In this document: piece by piece, positions 7,628 to 16,309 of the stretch
Position numbering within the stretch: position 1 is the first letter of the stretch
Layout: the number at the start of each line of letters is the position of its first letter
Source: CAYVRJ01 sp964453645
Lineage (GTDB): Bacteria > Bacillota > Clostridia > Christensenellales > JAWKQI01
DNA length: 64,000 bases
Direction: 5' to 3'
Assembly: GCA_964453645.1 (NCBI GenBank)
Contig: CAYVRJ010000009.1
Location: forward strand, 1-64,000
Notes under the pieces: model-generated
The model's database searches: none
What the model saw: the letters and a program-made list of their open reading frames with translations, nothing else
Told to the model about the DNA's origin: nothing
Position numbers and translations under genes: made by a program

Positions 7628-9541
7628 ATGCTGTCTTTGGCTGCAAAAATTTTAAAAAAGCATCTGGTTAGCGGCAAAATGGAGCCGGGAGAAGAAATTT
7701 CCATTGTAATTGACTATACCCTCACTCAGGATTCAACGGGTACTATGGCGTATTTGCAATTTGAAAGCATGGGTATCCCCAAGGTTCGCACCAAACGCTC
7801 CGTTGCCTACATCGATCACAACACCCTGCAAACGGGGTTCGAAAACGCAGACGATCACAAATACATCGAAACTGTCTGCAAAAAACACGGTGTCATCGTC
7901 TCCAAGGCGGGGAACGGCATCTGCCACCAAGTGAACCTGGAGCGGTTCGGCGTACCCGGCGGTACCCTCCTGGGTTCGGACAGCCACACCCCAACGGCCG
8001 GAGGTATTGGCATGTTAGCCATCGGTGCCGGTGGATTGGACGTTGCCGTGGCCATGGGCGGAGGCGCATACTTCCTCACCATGCCTAAGATTATTAATGT
8101 GGAGCTCACCGGTTGCTTAAAAAACGGAGTGAGTGCCAAGGATGTCATTTTAGAAGTCCTTCGCCGTTTGGGCGTGAAGGGCGGTGTTTCTAAGATTGTG
8201 GAATACACGGGTGACGGGGTTTCCACTCTGTCTGTGCCCGAGCGGGCAACCATCACCAACATGGGTGCGGAGCTGGGTGCAACCACTTCCATCTTCCCCT
8301 CGGACGATGTAACCAAAGCTTTTTTAGCTGCTCAGGGCAGGGAAGATGATTTTTCCTATCAATTGCCCGACGAGAACGCCCACTACGACGAAAAAATCAC
8401 CATTGATTTATCCACCCTGGTGCCCATGGCGGCATGCCCCCACAGCCCGGACAACGTAAAAACTCTGTCCGAAATCGGGGAAATTCCCGTGGATCAGGTG
8501 TGTATCGGAAGCTGCACCAACTCTTCCTATGCAGATATGATGAAGGTGGCAGGTATCCTCAAGGGTAAGAAGGTGTGTGAAACCGTGAGCCTGTCCATTG
8601 CCCCCGGCTCCATGCAGGTGCTCACCATGATCGCCAAGAACGGTGCTCTTACCAGCATGATCGAAGCGGGAGCAAGAATTTTAGAGTGCGCCTGCGGGCC
8701 GTGTATCGGCATGGGCCAGTCCCCCAAGAGTAACGCCGTTTCCCTGCGCACCTTTAACCGAAACTTTTTTGGCAGATCGGGCACCAAGTCTGCGGATGTG
8801 TATTTAGTCAGCCCCGAGACGGCCGCACTGTCGGCCATCCACGGTGTGTTAAAAGACCCAACTTCCATCACCGTTGAAGCAGTTGAGTTGCCCAAAACCT
8901 TTGCGATTAACGACAATCTCTTGGTGTTCCCAGGGGAATCTAATGAAGTTTCAGTGGTTCGGGGAGAGAACATTAAACCCTTCCCCATCAATGAAAAACT
9001 GCAAAGCACCATAACTGCCAAAGTGCTGCTGATCATGGAGGACAACATCACCACCGACCACATCATGCCCTCCAACGCAAAGCTTTTGCCCTATCGCTCC
9101 AACATCCCCCATCTCTCCAACTTCTGTTTAACTCCCGTGGACGAGGAGTTTCCCAAGCGGGCAGTGGAATTGGGCGGTGGATTCTTAGTTGCGGGGGAAA
9201 ACTACGGCCAAGGTTCGTCCCGAGAACACGCTGCACTGGTTCCCCTGTATTTAAAAATTAAAGGGGTCATTGCAAAATCCTTTGCCCGGATCCACAAATC
9301 CAACTTGATCAACTCCGGTATCCTGCCCTTGGAATTTGCCAATCCCTCGGATTACGAGACAGTGTCTCTGCTAGATGAACTCACCATTGTGAATGCACGA
9401 GATGCCATACTTTTGGAAACCTTTGAAGTGGAAAACGTTACAACCAAAAAACGGTTTGTTGTGAAGTTGGATGTTTCTCCCCGCCAGCGTAAGATCTTAT
9501 TGGCAGGTGGTCTTTTAAACTTCACTAAGGAACAATCCTAG
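7628..9541 (+). CDS. Aconitate hydratase, Aquifex-type single-chain enzyme
   Basis: Interconverts citrate and isocitrate using a 4Fe-4S cluster. I chose ATG 7628, seven bases after a GGAGGAAG ribosome binding site. An in-frame upstream extension would run into truA. The 637-residue protein shows substrate and cluster motifs LGSDSHTPTAGG, GSCTNSSYAD (first cluster Cys), CACGPCIGMGQ (other two Cys), and the C-terminal swivel signature GENYGQGSSREHAAL. The length matches the shorter Aquifex-type aconitases found in anaerobes rather than the roughly 900-residue AcnA. No other citrate-branch gene is nearby. Confidence 0.9.
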   Translation: MLSLAAKILKKHLVSGKMEPGEEISIVIDYTLTQDSTGTMAYLQFESMGIPKVRTKRSVAYIDHNTLQTGFENADDHKYIETVCKKHGVIVSKAGNGICHQVNLERFGVPGGTLLGSDSHTPTAGGIGMLAIGAGGLDVAVAMGGGAYFLTMPKIINVELTGCLKNGVSAKDVILEVLRRLGVKGGVSKIVEYTGDGVSTLSVPERATITNMGAELGATTSIFPSDDVTKAFLAAQGREDDFSYQLPDENAHYDEKITIDLSTLVPMAACPHSPDNVKTLSEIGEIPVDQVCIGSCTNSSYADMMKVAGILKGKKVCETVSLSIAPGSMQVLTMIAKNGALTSMIEAGARILECACGPCIGMGQSPKSNAVSLRTFNRNFFGRSGTKSADVYLVSPETAALSAIHGVLKDPTSITVEAVELPKTFAINDNLLVFPGESNEVSVVRGENIKPFPINEKLQSTITAKVLLIMEDNITTDHIMPSNAKLLPYRSNIPHLSNFCLTPVDEEFPKRAVELGGGFLVAGENYGQGSSREHAALVPLYLKIKGVIAKSFARIHKSNLINSGILPLEFANPSDYETVSLLDELTIVNARDAILLETFEVENVTTKKRFVVKLDVSPRQRKILLAGGLLNFTKEQS

Positions 9542-9624
9542 TTGATTTTAAAAGATAACTGGTTGTTGCATAAAAATGAAACCTCTTGGAAAAACTACCA
9601 ATAAATAAAACAGGGAGGTAGTGA

Positions 9625-9795
9625 ATGGAGAGGTTTAAGGCGAATAAAAGCATCAAATGTTCTGTTGCGCAGTGCGAACACCACTGCGATTCAGAAGAGT
9701 ACTGCTCACTGGACACAGTTACGATTGGCACCCACGAAACAAATCCAAAGATGGAACAGTGTACCGATTGTATGTCTTTTAGGCCAAAGCAGTAA
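9625..9795 (+). CDS. DUF1540 small cysteine-rich protein
   Basis: A 56-residue protein with ATG 9625 behind GGGAGGTAGTGA. It contains six cysteines in the DUF1540 pattern: KCSVAQCEHH, the EYCSL segment, TVTIGT, and a C-terminal CTDCMSF. Such proteins are common in spore-forming Clostridia and the spacing suggests a small metal-binding fold. No precise function is known. It sits just before two spore-protein genes on the other strand, which fits a sporulation-related role (inference). Confidence 0.8.
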   Translation: MERFKANKSIKCSVAQCEHHCDSEEYCSLDTVTIGTHETNPKMEQCTDCMSFRPKQ

Positions 9796-9804
9796 TGTTT
9801 TGTC

Positions 9805-9841
9805 TCACAGGAGGTGCGCAAAAGAGATGTACCTCCTGTGA
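9805..9841 (+). other. Perfect 11-bp hairpin after the DUF1540 gene
   Basis: TCACAGGAGGT (9805-9815) pairs exactly with ACCTCCTGTGA (9831-9841) around a 15-nt loop. It begins 9 bases after the stop codon. No T-run follows on either strand, so it may protect the 3' end or act with a factor rather than as an intrinsic terminator. It also buries an AGGAGGT sequence. Confidence 0.55.
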
Positions 9842-9886
9842 AATTTAAAACAGCCTCGCCAAAACCATAAGTTAAGTTGTGGCGAG
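9842..9886 (-). terminator. Terminator of the SASP gene
   Basis: On the minus strand CTCGCCA (9886-9880) pairs with TGGCGAG (9861-9855), followed by GCTGTTTTAAATTT. It lies 35 bases beyond the SASP stop codon. Confidence 0.6.
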
Positions 9887-9921
9887 ACCATTTATTTGTT
9901 TATCTCAAGAACTTGTTTAAG

Positions 9922-10152
9922 TTACTTGGTAGCGTTTCTCTGCTCGATTTCATCGATCATTCTCTTTACCATGTATCCGCCAACATATCCAGCTTCTTTC
10001 GAAGTGAGGTTGCCGTTGTAACCCTGTTTCAGGTTAACGCCCAACTCGTTAGCTATCTCAAACTTCATGTTTGCAAGAGCAGCTTTACTCTGCTTTCTGC
10101 CCATTTGGTTGATCTGAGTACCCATGGTATTGCGTGTGAAATTCGTGTTCAT
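9922..10152 (-). CDS. Small acid-soluble spore protein, alpha/beta type
   Basis: A DNA-coating protein of the dormant spore that protects against UV and heat and is degraded at germination. The 76-residue protein has both family signatures: MKFEIANELGV with the GPR-type cleavage region, and LKQGYNGNLTSKEAGYVGG-MVKRMI. The start ATG at 10152 follows AAGGAGG. It lies 37 bases after a second SASP gene on the same strand. This is direct evidence that the organism forms endospores. Confidence 0.95.
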   Translation of the reverse strand: MNTNFTRNTMGTQINQMGRKQSKAALANMKFEIANELGVNLKQGYNGNLTSKEAGYVGGYMVKRMIDEIEQRNATK

Positions 10153-10189
10153 TTTTTCCTCCTTGTGTTATTTCATCTTTGTATTTTAG

Positions 10190-10387
10190 TTACTGCATGT
10201 TTCCGCCATGCATCTGTTTAGCCTGGTTGATCATATTCTTAACCATCTGACCACCTACAGAGCCGTTCTGTTTTGCTGTCAAGTCACCGTTGTAACCCTG
10301 TTTCAGATTTACGCCGACTTCGCTAGCTGCTTCATACTTTAACTTATCAAGGTATGCGCGTGCTTCAGGTATTGAACTTTTTGCCAC
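10190..10387 (-). CDS. Small acid-soluble spore protein, alpha/beta type (second copy)
   Basis: A paralogue of the next gene with KYEAASEVGVNLKQGYNGDL and GSVGGQMVKNMI. I place the start at GTG 10387. A perfect AGGAGGTGA ribosome binding site ends 8 bases before it, whereas an earlier in-frame GTG at 10399 would overlap that site. The product is then 65 residues, normal for the family. Expression should be in the forespore. TGTATT and CATTAATA upstream vaguely resemble a sigma-G promoter, but the match is poor. Confidence 0.93.
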   Translation of the reverse strand: MAKSSIPEARAYLDKLKYEAASEVGVNLKQGYNGDLTAKQNGSVGGQMVKNMINQAKQMHGGNMQ

Positions 10388-10509
10388 GTTGGTTTTCACC
10401 TCCTCTTAATAATGTTTCTGGTATTAATGTAACCAACGTCTTGAATAATACACTGGTAATTTATTGATTAATTAGAAGTTTAAACTTTCAATTAAAATTG
10501 TATTTGTGT

Positions 10510-10515
10510 TATAAT
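10510..10515 (+). promoter_or_regulatory. -10 element of a probably leaderless recG mRNA
   Basis: A perfect TATAAT (10510-10515) ends 7 bases before the recG ATG at 10523, so the first transcribed base should be the A of ATG. No ribosome binding site precedes the ATG. The -35 region is weak (TTTCAA about 18 nt upstream). Confidence 0.45.
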
Positions 10516-10522
10516 AAATAGT

Positions 10523-12481
10523 ATGAACATTCAAAGCGACATCCATTCAATTTCGGGAATTGGAGAAAAAACAAAAAACCTTTTTTTTAATTTACATATA
10601 CAATCCGTGATGGATTTAATTTATTTTCTCCCGAGATATTATTATGATTTTTCAAAACCCAAACGAATTATAGACATACAAAACAATGAGCGTGTTTGTA
10701 TGCGTTTAACGGTTACATCTGAACCAAAACTCACCTATATTCAAAGAAACCTAAACGTCATTAAATTTTCAGTCAAAGACGATTCAGGCGTGGGTAAAGT
10801 CAGTATATTTAATCAACCCTATGCGGTTAAAAATATTCTTCAAAATGAAACCTATTATTTTTACGGTCTAACAAAACGGGATCAATTTGGCTTTTCCATG
10901 ACAAACCCTTCGTTTTCAAAAGAATTGACCCTGCCCATCTTGCCCGTGTATAAACAAACCAAGGGGCTTTCCAACAAAAAAATAATTTCCGTCTTGCAGT
11001 CCGCCCTGTCTGTTATAAACATTGAGGAAACGTTGAGCCAAAGGGTTTTGCAAAAATACAACCTGTGTGATTTAAACACTGCTATTTTAAACGTCCATCG
11101 CCCCAAAGATATGGAAACCCTCAAACAAGCCCAATACCGCTTGAGTTTTGAAGAGCTTCTGTATTTGCTGTTGGTTGTACATATGAAAAATAAAAACGAT
11201 GATGCGGGTATTGTTTTACAAGATTGTGTGAAAGAGTTTACTTCCCTATTGCCCCATACCCCCACCAATGCCCAGCAAAGGGTGCTATTAGAGTTAGCCG
11301 AAGATTTTTCAAAAACTAGGTGTGCCAACAGGCTGCTGCAAGGAGATGTGGGCAGTGGAAAAACCCTCATCGCCCAGTACTGCCTGTTTGCTGCCGCCAA
11401 GAGTGGGTATCAAGCTGCATTCATGGCACCCACCGAAGTGCTAGCCACCCAACACTTTCACTCCACAAAAAAATTGTTTAAGGGCACGGGAATTGAAACA
11501 GCCCTGCTCACCGGCTCCACCCCAGCGACAGAGCGCAAGGCCATTTTAGAGGGTGCCAAAAATGGGGATATCCACATCCTCATCGGTACTCACGCACTGT
11601 TTTACAAAAGCCTTGCCTTTAAAGAATTAGCCGTTGTGGTCACCGACGAACAGCACAGGTTTGGAGTCATGCAGCGCAAGGCTTTGAGCAACAAGGGTTC
11701 TCCCCACAAGCTCATCATGTCTGCAACGCCCATTCCCCGGACTTTGGCAAAAATGCTCTACGGTGGGCTTTCTATCTCGGTGTTAGACGAACTACCCGCA
11801 GGGCGATTGCCCATTAAAACCAAACTCGTGGGTGAGCACAAGCGCCACGACATGTATACATATATAAAGGAACAGGTGGATAACGGAACCCAGGCTTATG
11901 TGGTGTGCCCCAAGATCGAGGGGGACGAAATGGGCAAGAGTGCACAAGAAGTGTTTACCGAACTCAAAAAGATATTTAAAGACAATGTGGCACTCATCCA
12001 TTCCAAGTTAAAGAACGATACCAAGCAACAAATTTTTCAGGATTTTTATGACGGAAAGATCGGCGTGTTGGTGGCCACTACGGTGATTGAAGTGGGCTTG
12101 GATGTGAAAAACGCAACCATTGTGGTCATTGAAGATGCCCACATGTTTGGCCTTTCCCAGCTGCACCAGCTTCGGGGTAGAGTGGGCAGGGGCAGAGCCC
12201 AGAGTTGGTGCTTTTTGGTATCTAACGAGGAAAACGAACGGTTAAACGTGCTGGTATCCTCCACCGATGGGTTTTATATCGCCAAACAAGATTTATTACA
12301 ACGGGGACCGGGAGAATTTTTAGGCACAGCACAAAACGGAGTGGGAGACCTATACTTTCGACATTTGATCAACGACAACCAGTTGATGGAAGAAACCAGA
12401 GAAGCACTCTCCTATATTCTTGAAAACCCCCAGGAGTTCAACCGTTTGAGGGATGTGGCACTAGCAAGGTTTGGTGAATAA
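10523..12481 (+). CDS. recG: ATP-dependent DNA helicase RecG
   Basis: A branch-migrating helicase that regresses stalled forks and processes Holliday junctions. The 652-residue protein has the N-terminal wedge/OB domain (to about 240) and two RecA-like helicase domains. Walker A is GDVGSGKT and motif II is DEQHRFGV, diagnostic of RecG. Motif VI is QLHQLRGRVGRG. The first third is AT-rich compared with the rest. The gene stands alone, between spore-protein genes and an unrelated membrane protein, and appears to be translated from a leaderless message. Confidence 0.96.
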   Translation: MNIQSDIHSISGIGEKTKNLFFNLHIQSVMDLIYFLPRYYYDFSKPKRIIDIQNNERVCMRLTVTSEPKLTYIQRNLNVIKFSVKDDSGVGKVSIFNQPYAVKNILQNETYYFYGLTKRDQFGFSMTNPSFSKELTLPILPVYKQTKGLSNKKIISVLQSALSVINIEETLSQRVLQKYNLCDLNTAILNVHRPKDMETLKQAQYRLSFEELLYLLLVVHMKNKNDDAGIVLQDCVKEFTSLLPHTPTNAQQRVLLELAEDFSKTRCANRLLQGDVGSGKTLIAQYCLFAAAKSGYQAAFMAPTEVLATQHFHSTKKLFKGTGIETALLTGSTPATERKAILEGAKNGDIHILIGTHALFYKSLAFKELAVVVTDEQHRFGVMQRKALSNKGSPHKLIMSATPIPRTLAKMLYGGLSISVLDELPAGRLPIKTKLVGEHKRHDMYTYIKEQVDNGTQAYVVCPKIEGDEMGKSAQEVFTELKKIFKDNVALIHSKLKNDTKQQIFQDFYDGKIGVLVATTVIEVGLDVKNATIVVIEDAHMFGLSQLHQLRGRVGRGRAQSWCFLVSNEENERLNVLVSSTDGFYIAKQDLLQRGPGEFLGTAQNGVGDLYFRHLINDNQLMEETREALSYILENPQEFNRLRDVALARFGE

Positions 12482-12505
12482 AAAAATGCCCCCTAGGGAG
12501 CATTT
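12480..12505 (-). terminator. Terminator of the small membrane protein gene
   Basis: Minus-strand AAATGC (12505-12500) pairs with GCATTT (12489-12484), with CCCTAGGG in between, followed by a T-run. It may also serve recG, whose stop codon lies inside it. Confidence 0.7.
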
Positions 12506-12519
12506 GAACTTGATGGTGA

Positions 12520-12954
12520 TTAAACTTCCGCTGGAACTTGGGTTTTTGCTGCTTTCTTGTTTTTTAAAGCACCCTGTAAATAAAGGATTGGAAAGAGTAT
12601 GCCCAGCACTCCAAACATGTAACTTTCAGTAAAAACATTTGCTATTGCCAAAACAATGGCAAGGATACCAAGAATCATACATATGTTTGCTTTTTCGAGT
12701 TTTTCACAATTTATAAGGCCAAAAATACCCATAAAGAGCTGAAAACCGCAGACAAAAAAACTCACAACTGAATCTAGCAGCATTGTTTGACCATCTACGC
12801 CAAATTCATCAATTAATTCCACACCCATCGATGTTGCAGCAACACCTCCCAAAAGGCCAATGGCAGAAATTAAAATGCCGATACCTCCTGCAATGATGAT
12901 TAAAATGCCTGAGGTTTTTAACAAAGATTTACCCGGTACAACAATTGCGTTCAT
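12520..12954 (-). CDS. Uncharacterised four-span membrane protein
   Basis: A 144-residue protein with about four hydrophobic segments (GILIIIAGGIGILISAIGLLGG; a span around VSFFVCGFQLFMGIFG; two more near the C-terminus). It ends in a short lysine-rich tail. I chose ATG 12954, ten bases after GGAGGG, over an upstream TTG that overlaps that site. A perfect sigma-A promoter lies upstream. No family is recognised and the neighbours give no clue. Confidence 0.65.
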   Translation of the reverse strand: MNAIVVPGKSLLKTSGILIIIAGGIGILISAIGLLGGVAATSMGVELIDEFGVDGQTMLLDSVVSFFVCGFQLFMGIFGLINCEKLEKANICMILGILAIVLAIANVFTESYMFGVLGILFPILYLQGALKNKKAAKTQVPAEV

Positions 12955-12989
12955 TGAATATAATCCCTCCAAAATTAATAATAAACGAG

Positions 12990-13018
12990 ATTATACCAAA
13001 AATGTTTTTAATTGTCAA
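12990..13018 (-). promoter_or_regulatory. Consensus promoter of the membrane protein gene
   Basis: On the minus strand TTGACA (13018-13013), a 17-nt spacer, TATAAT (12995-12990): a perfect match to the sigma-A consensus. It diverges from the epimerase promoter. Confidence 0.8.
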
Positions 13019-13041
13019 ATCAAAAGTTTATTTCTGGAAAG

Positions 13042-13070
13042 TTGACGAAATGTTGTTCAAATAGTAGAAT
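13042..13070 (+). promoter_or_regulatory. Promoter of the epimerase gene
   Basis: TTGACG (13042-13047), a 17-nt spacer, TAGAAT (13065-13070). It lies 23 bases before the ATG at 13094, which follows AGGAGGG. Confidence 0.7.
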
Positions 13071-13093
13071 AACAGCGTAGGAGGGCACACTGT

Positions 13094-13777
13094 ATGAGCG
13101 TATTGTTTTCCCCTTCCCTCATGTGTATGGATTTACTCAACATGCGGGAGGAATTTGAAGTATTAAACCAGCACTGCCAGATGTACCACGTGGACATCAT
13201 GGACGGACACTTTGCCAAAAATTTAACTCTCTCCCCCGATTTTGTGCGCACCATCAAAAGAGTAACAAAATTACCCATCGAGACCCATCTCATGGTGGAA
13301 CATCCATCCCAGTTTATCGACCGATTTATAGACGCCGGGGCGGACATCATCACCTTTCACGCAGAAACCGTTGCAACCGATGCCTTTCGGCTGCTGAGCC
13401 GCATACGCAAGGGCGGTTGTAAGACGGGAGTTTGCCTGTGCCCTGCAACGCCTATTTCGGCAGTGGAGGCCTATTTGGACGAGATCGACTTTCTCACCGT
13501 GATGACGGTGGACATCGGATATGCGGGGCAAACCTTTATTCCCCAAATGTTTAAAAAAATCAAGGCCTTGGACGCACTGCGCAAACAAAACAATCTCTCG
13601 TTTGTTATGCAGGTGGACGGTGCCGTGGGTTTTGATGTGTATCAGGAGTTGTATGAATCGGGTGTTCGCGCCTTTGTCATGGGCTCCAGCGGGCTGTACA
13701 AAAAGGGTTTGGATATTTCAACCGCCTGTGCACAAATGAAACAGGAATTTTTTAAAGCCACTGGAGTAAACGTTTAA
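13094..13777 (+). CDS. Ribulose-phosphate 3-epimerase family, D-allulose-6-phosphate epimerase-like
   Basis: A 227-residue TIM-barrel epimerase. Metal and catalytic motifs are HVDIMDGHFAKNLTLSPDF, ETHLMVEHP, TVDIGYAGQTFIP and QVDGAVG. The N-terminal FSPSLMCMDLL and the MTVDIGYAGQ segment are closer to AlsE (D-allulose-6-phosphate 3-epimerase) than to Rpe as I remember those families, so substrate is tentative. It has its own promoter and a strong terminator, and stands alone. A generalist pentose-phosphate role is the alternative. Confidence 0.85.
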   Translation: MSVLFSPSLMCMDLLNMREEFEVLNQHCQMYHVDIMDGHFAKNLTLSPDFVRTIKRVTKLPIETHLMVEHPSQFIDRFIDAGADIITFHAETVATDAFRLLSRIRKGGCKTGVCLCPATPISAVEAYLDEIDFLTVMTVDIGYAGQTFIPQMFKKIKALDALRKQNNLSFVMQVDGAVGFDVYQELYESGVRAFVMGSSGLYKKGLDISTACAQMKQEFFKATGVNV

Positions 13778-13786
13778 TCCCAAAAC

Positions 13787-13817
13787 AAACAGCCTTCAAA
13801 GTGGCTGTTTTTTATTT
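13787..13817 (+). terminator. Intrinsic terminator of the epimerase gene
   Basis: AAACAGCC (13787-13794) pairs with GGCTGTTT (13803-13810), followed by TTTATTT. Confidence 0.88.
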
Positions 13818-13951
13818 GCAACGACCGCCACGTTAACACTGTTTATTCATTCCATAAAAAATAAAATTGTTGCAATTGATAGGACTCTTTTGGTATTATA
13901 TATGTAGTAATTATGTGAAATGTAGTATTTATAGTAGATAGGTTTGGGAGT

Positions 13952-14902
13952 ATGCCGGTCAAACTAAAGATTTGTTTTGTTTGTATCTTTGCCTTATTGC
14001 TGTCCGGGTGCGGAATCGCACACGATGGTTTTGACTTTCTCGAAAAACCGGTTGTTCCCGCTGCTCCCTCGGAAAACTCCAGTGTCGTTCCAGGCTCCCG
14101 GGATTCCATTCCCCTCGTGCTCACCCCCGAAGCTTCGGGGAAAGAAAAGTTAGGCAAGGGAGATGTGGCCATCGACGTGTCCAATAAAAATCAGGGTTAC
14201 GTGATGGTGAAATACCAAGGGGACAACGAAAAGGTGAAACTGCGCATTACCGGCGGGGACAAGAATACCTATACCTACGACTTAAGCCAAAACGTGTTCG
14301 AAACCTTCCCCCTCACTTCGGGAGACGGAAAATATAAACTCGAAGTGTTTGAAAACACCACGGGAGATAAATACAAAGTTTTATTTACAAAAGATATTAA
14401 AGTCACCCTGGAGGACGAGTTTCTCCCCTATCTTTACCCCAGCCAATATGTCAATTTTGAAAAGAACAGTGCTTGCGTGGAGATGGCTCAAACCTTAGCG
14501 AAACCCGCCAACAACGACTTAGAGGTCATTAGTAGCGTGTATTATTATGTGGTCAAAACCGTGGCCTACGACTACGACAAAGCCGATACGGTGAAGAGCG
14601 GTTATCTGCCCAATGTGGACGAGACCCTTGCCACAAAGAAGGGCATCTGCTTCGATTATGCCGCACTGATGACAGCCATGCTGCGCTCCCAGCGCATCCC
14701 CTCCAAGCTGGTGATCGGCTATTCGGGGGCGGTGTACCACGCTTGGATTAGCGTCTATACAAAGGAAACGGGTTGGATTGAAAATGCCATCCAATTTAAC
14801 GGCAGCGACTGGACGCTGATGGACCCAACCTTTGCGTCCACCTCGGGTTCGGCGGAGTACGCAGGAGAAGGAAACAACTACAACGGAATGTATATCTATT
14901 GA
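13952..14902 (+). CDS. Transglutaminase-like lipoprotein
   Basis: A 316-residue protein with a lipoprotein signal (CFVCIFALLLSGCG, lipobox LSGC). A beta-rich middle leads to a transglutaminase-like core with its triad: Cys in KKGICFDYAALM, His in YHAWISV, Asp in TLMDPTF. Bacterial members are usually proteases or wall-associated hydrolases rather than cross-linkers. It is the first gene of the run leading into the pilus-like locus, 18 bases before the GspF/PilC gene, so it may act on the same surface structure (inference). Confidence 0.82.
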   Translation: MPVKLKICFVCIFALLLSGCGIAHDGFDFLEKPVVPAAPSENSSVVPGSRDSIPLVLTPEASGKEKLGKGDVAIDVSNKNQGYVMVKYQGDNEKVKLRITGGDKNTYTYDLSQNVFETFPLTSGDGKYKLEVFENTTGDKYKVLFTKDIKVTLEDEFLPYLYPSQYVNFEKNSACVEMAQTLAKPANNDLEVISSVYYYVVKTVAYDYDKADTVKSGYLPNVDETLATKKGICFDYAALMTAMLRSQRIPSKLVIGYSGAVYHAWISVYTKETGWIENAIQFNGSDWTLMDPTFASTSGSAEYAGEGNNYNGMYIY

Positions 14903-14920
14903 CGGAGGAAAAAAATACTC

Positions 14921-15967
14921 ATGGCTAAGAAAAACATGCTGACAGGCAGTGAAATAGCTTCCTTTTGTGAACAATTGGGATTTATCATTAAATCGGGCAT
15001 CTCCTTGCGGGAGGGGCTGCTGCTCATGAGCGAGGACTCGGCGAACACCCGCTTGGGCGCTGCCCTCTCGGGAAAGATTTTGCAGGCACTGGAGTTTGGC
15101 GACACCTTCGCCCACGCCTTGAAAAAAACCGGGATGTTCCCGGCTTATGTGATCAACATGGTGAACATCGGCGAAACCTCGGGTAAACTGCAAGAAGTGC
15201 TGGAGTCGCTGAGCGCCTACTACGAGCGCAGCGAAGCCATTTCCCGCAACATCAAGAGTGCGGTCACCTACCCATTGGTGATGATTGTCATGATGATTGC
15301 CGTTATCTTCATTATCATCGTGGAGGTGCTGCCCGTGTTCCAAGGGGTGTTCCAGCAGCTGGGCAGCGAACTCTCGGGGTTTGTCCAGGGTATCATGCAG
15401 TTTGGCGAAGCGGTGAGCAGATCGTCTGTTGTCATTGCCGTGGTTGCAGCTGTTATCATTCTTGGGTTTTTCCTGCTGCGGGGCACCCAAGCCGGCAAAA
15501 AACTGTTTGCAGCGCTGTATGAAAAGATGTTTCGCAAGAGCGCCTTAGCTGTGGCATCGGGCAGATTTGCCTCCGCCATGACGCTGATGCTGCAAAGCGG
15601 CATGGACGTGGACTCCTCCCTGGACATGACGTATCAATTGATCGACAACAACAATTCCCGCAAAAAGATTGAAATGGTAAAGAACTCCATGCAAATGGGT
15701 GGAAAAAGTTTTGCCCAAGCCATTGTGGATGCGGGGATTTTCACAGGGCTCTATGGCAAGATGATCACCGTGGGGTTTAAAACGGGTACCCTAGACGTGG
15801 TCATGGGTAAAATTGCTTCCCACTACGACGACGAAATCAACAGGAGAATCAATTCACTCATTGCGGCACTAGAGCCAACGCTGGTGGTCATCCTGTCTGT
15901 CATCGTGGGATTAATCCTGCTCTCCGTCATGCTGCCCTTAATGGGCGTTATGTCGGCCATTGGGTGA
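14921..15967 (+). CDS. Type II secretion/type IV pilus inner-membrane platform protein (GspF/PilC family)
   Basis: A 348-residue platform protein with two T2SSF repeats (about 8-130 and 210-335) and three membrane spans near 125-150, 170-190 and 320-345. Repeat signatures include FGDTFAHALKKTGMFP with NIGETSGKL, and VGFKTGTLDVVMGKIA. It would anchor the motor ATPase to the growing fibre. An SD-like GGAGG lies 11 bases upstream. It is followed within 30 kb by only one motor gene, the PilT homologue. Confidence 0.9.
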   Translation: MAKKNMLTGSEIASFCEQLGFIIKSGISLREGLLLMSEDSANTRLGAALSGKILQALEFGDTFAHALKKTGMFPAYVINMVNIGETSGKLQEVLESLSAYYERSEAISRNIKSAVTYPLVMIVMMIAVIFIIIVEVLPVFQGVFQQLGSELSGFVQGIMQFGEAVSRSSVVIAVVAAVIILGFFLLRGTQAGKKLFAALYEKMFRKSALAVASGRFASAMTLMLQSGMDVDSSLDMTYQLIDNNNSRKKIEMVKNSMQMGGKSFAQAIVDAGIFTGLYGKMITVGFKTGTLDVVMGKIASHYDDEINRRINSLIAALEPTLVVILSVIVGLILLSVMLPLMGVMSAIG

Positions 15968-15972
15968 CAACC

Positions 15973-16299
15973 ATGGCAGTCTTTCGCAGTAAAAAGAAAC
16001 ATGCAGGAAACCTCTTGCGCACACTCTTCCCCGTTTTGTTCTTTCTCTTTATTGCGGTTTTTGTTGTGATGGGAGTACAAAACGTGTTCACATCTTCGGG
16101 GGCAGAGCAACTGAGGGTTATGGAACAGGCCATTCGAAGGTCTGCCGTTCAGTGTTACGCCATCGAGGGGCGGTACCCCGAAAATTTGACATACCTTGAG
16201 GAAAACTACGGTTTGCTCCTCAACAAAGATAGATTCATCTACCACTATCAGCGGATCGGCAGCAACATCGTTCCCGAGATATGGGTATTTGAGAAGTGA
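15973..16299 (+). CDS. Small single-span protein of the pilus-like locus (1)
   Basis: A 108-residue protein with a basic N-terminus, one transmembrane helix (about 18-40) and a compact domain (QCYAIEGRYPENLTYLEENYGL). The pattern resembles a pseudopilin globular start, but there is no prepilin cleavage motif with Gly and Glu+5. An in-frame GTG at 15964 overlaps the previous gene, and ATG 15973 is preferred. The function is unknown. Position and topology suggest a minor subunit or assembly factor. Confidence 0.65.
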   Translation: MAVFRSKKKHAGNLLRTLFPVLFFLFIAVFVVMGVQNVFTSSGAEQLRVMEQAIRRSAVQCYAIEGRYPENLTYLEENYGLLLNKDRFIYHYQRIGSNIVPEIWVFEK

Positions 16300-16309
16300 G
16301 GTCAATTGC

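Noticed and set aside
9805..9841. Hairpin after the DUF1540 gene as an intrinsic terminator
   Set aside because: The stem is perfect but no T-run follows on either strand, so it is listed only as a hairpin.
10400..10440. Sigma-G promoter for the spore-protein gene
   Set aside because: TGTATT and CATTAATA have about the right spacing but the -10 does not match CATnnTA, so I did not list it.
14519..15490. A 323-codon open frame on the minus strand across the pilC-like gene
   Set aside because: It lies fully opposite two well-supported genes, is His/Gln-rich and has no ribosome binding site or family.
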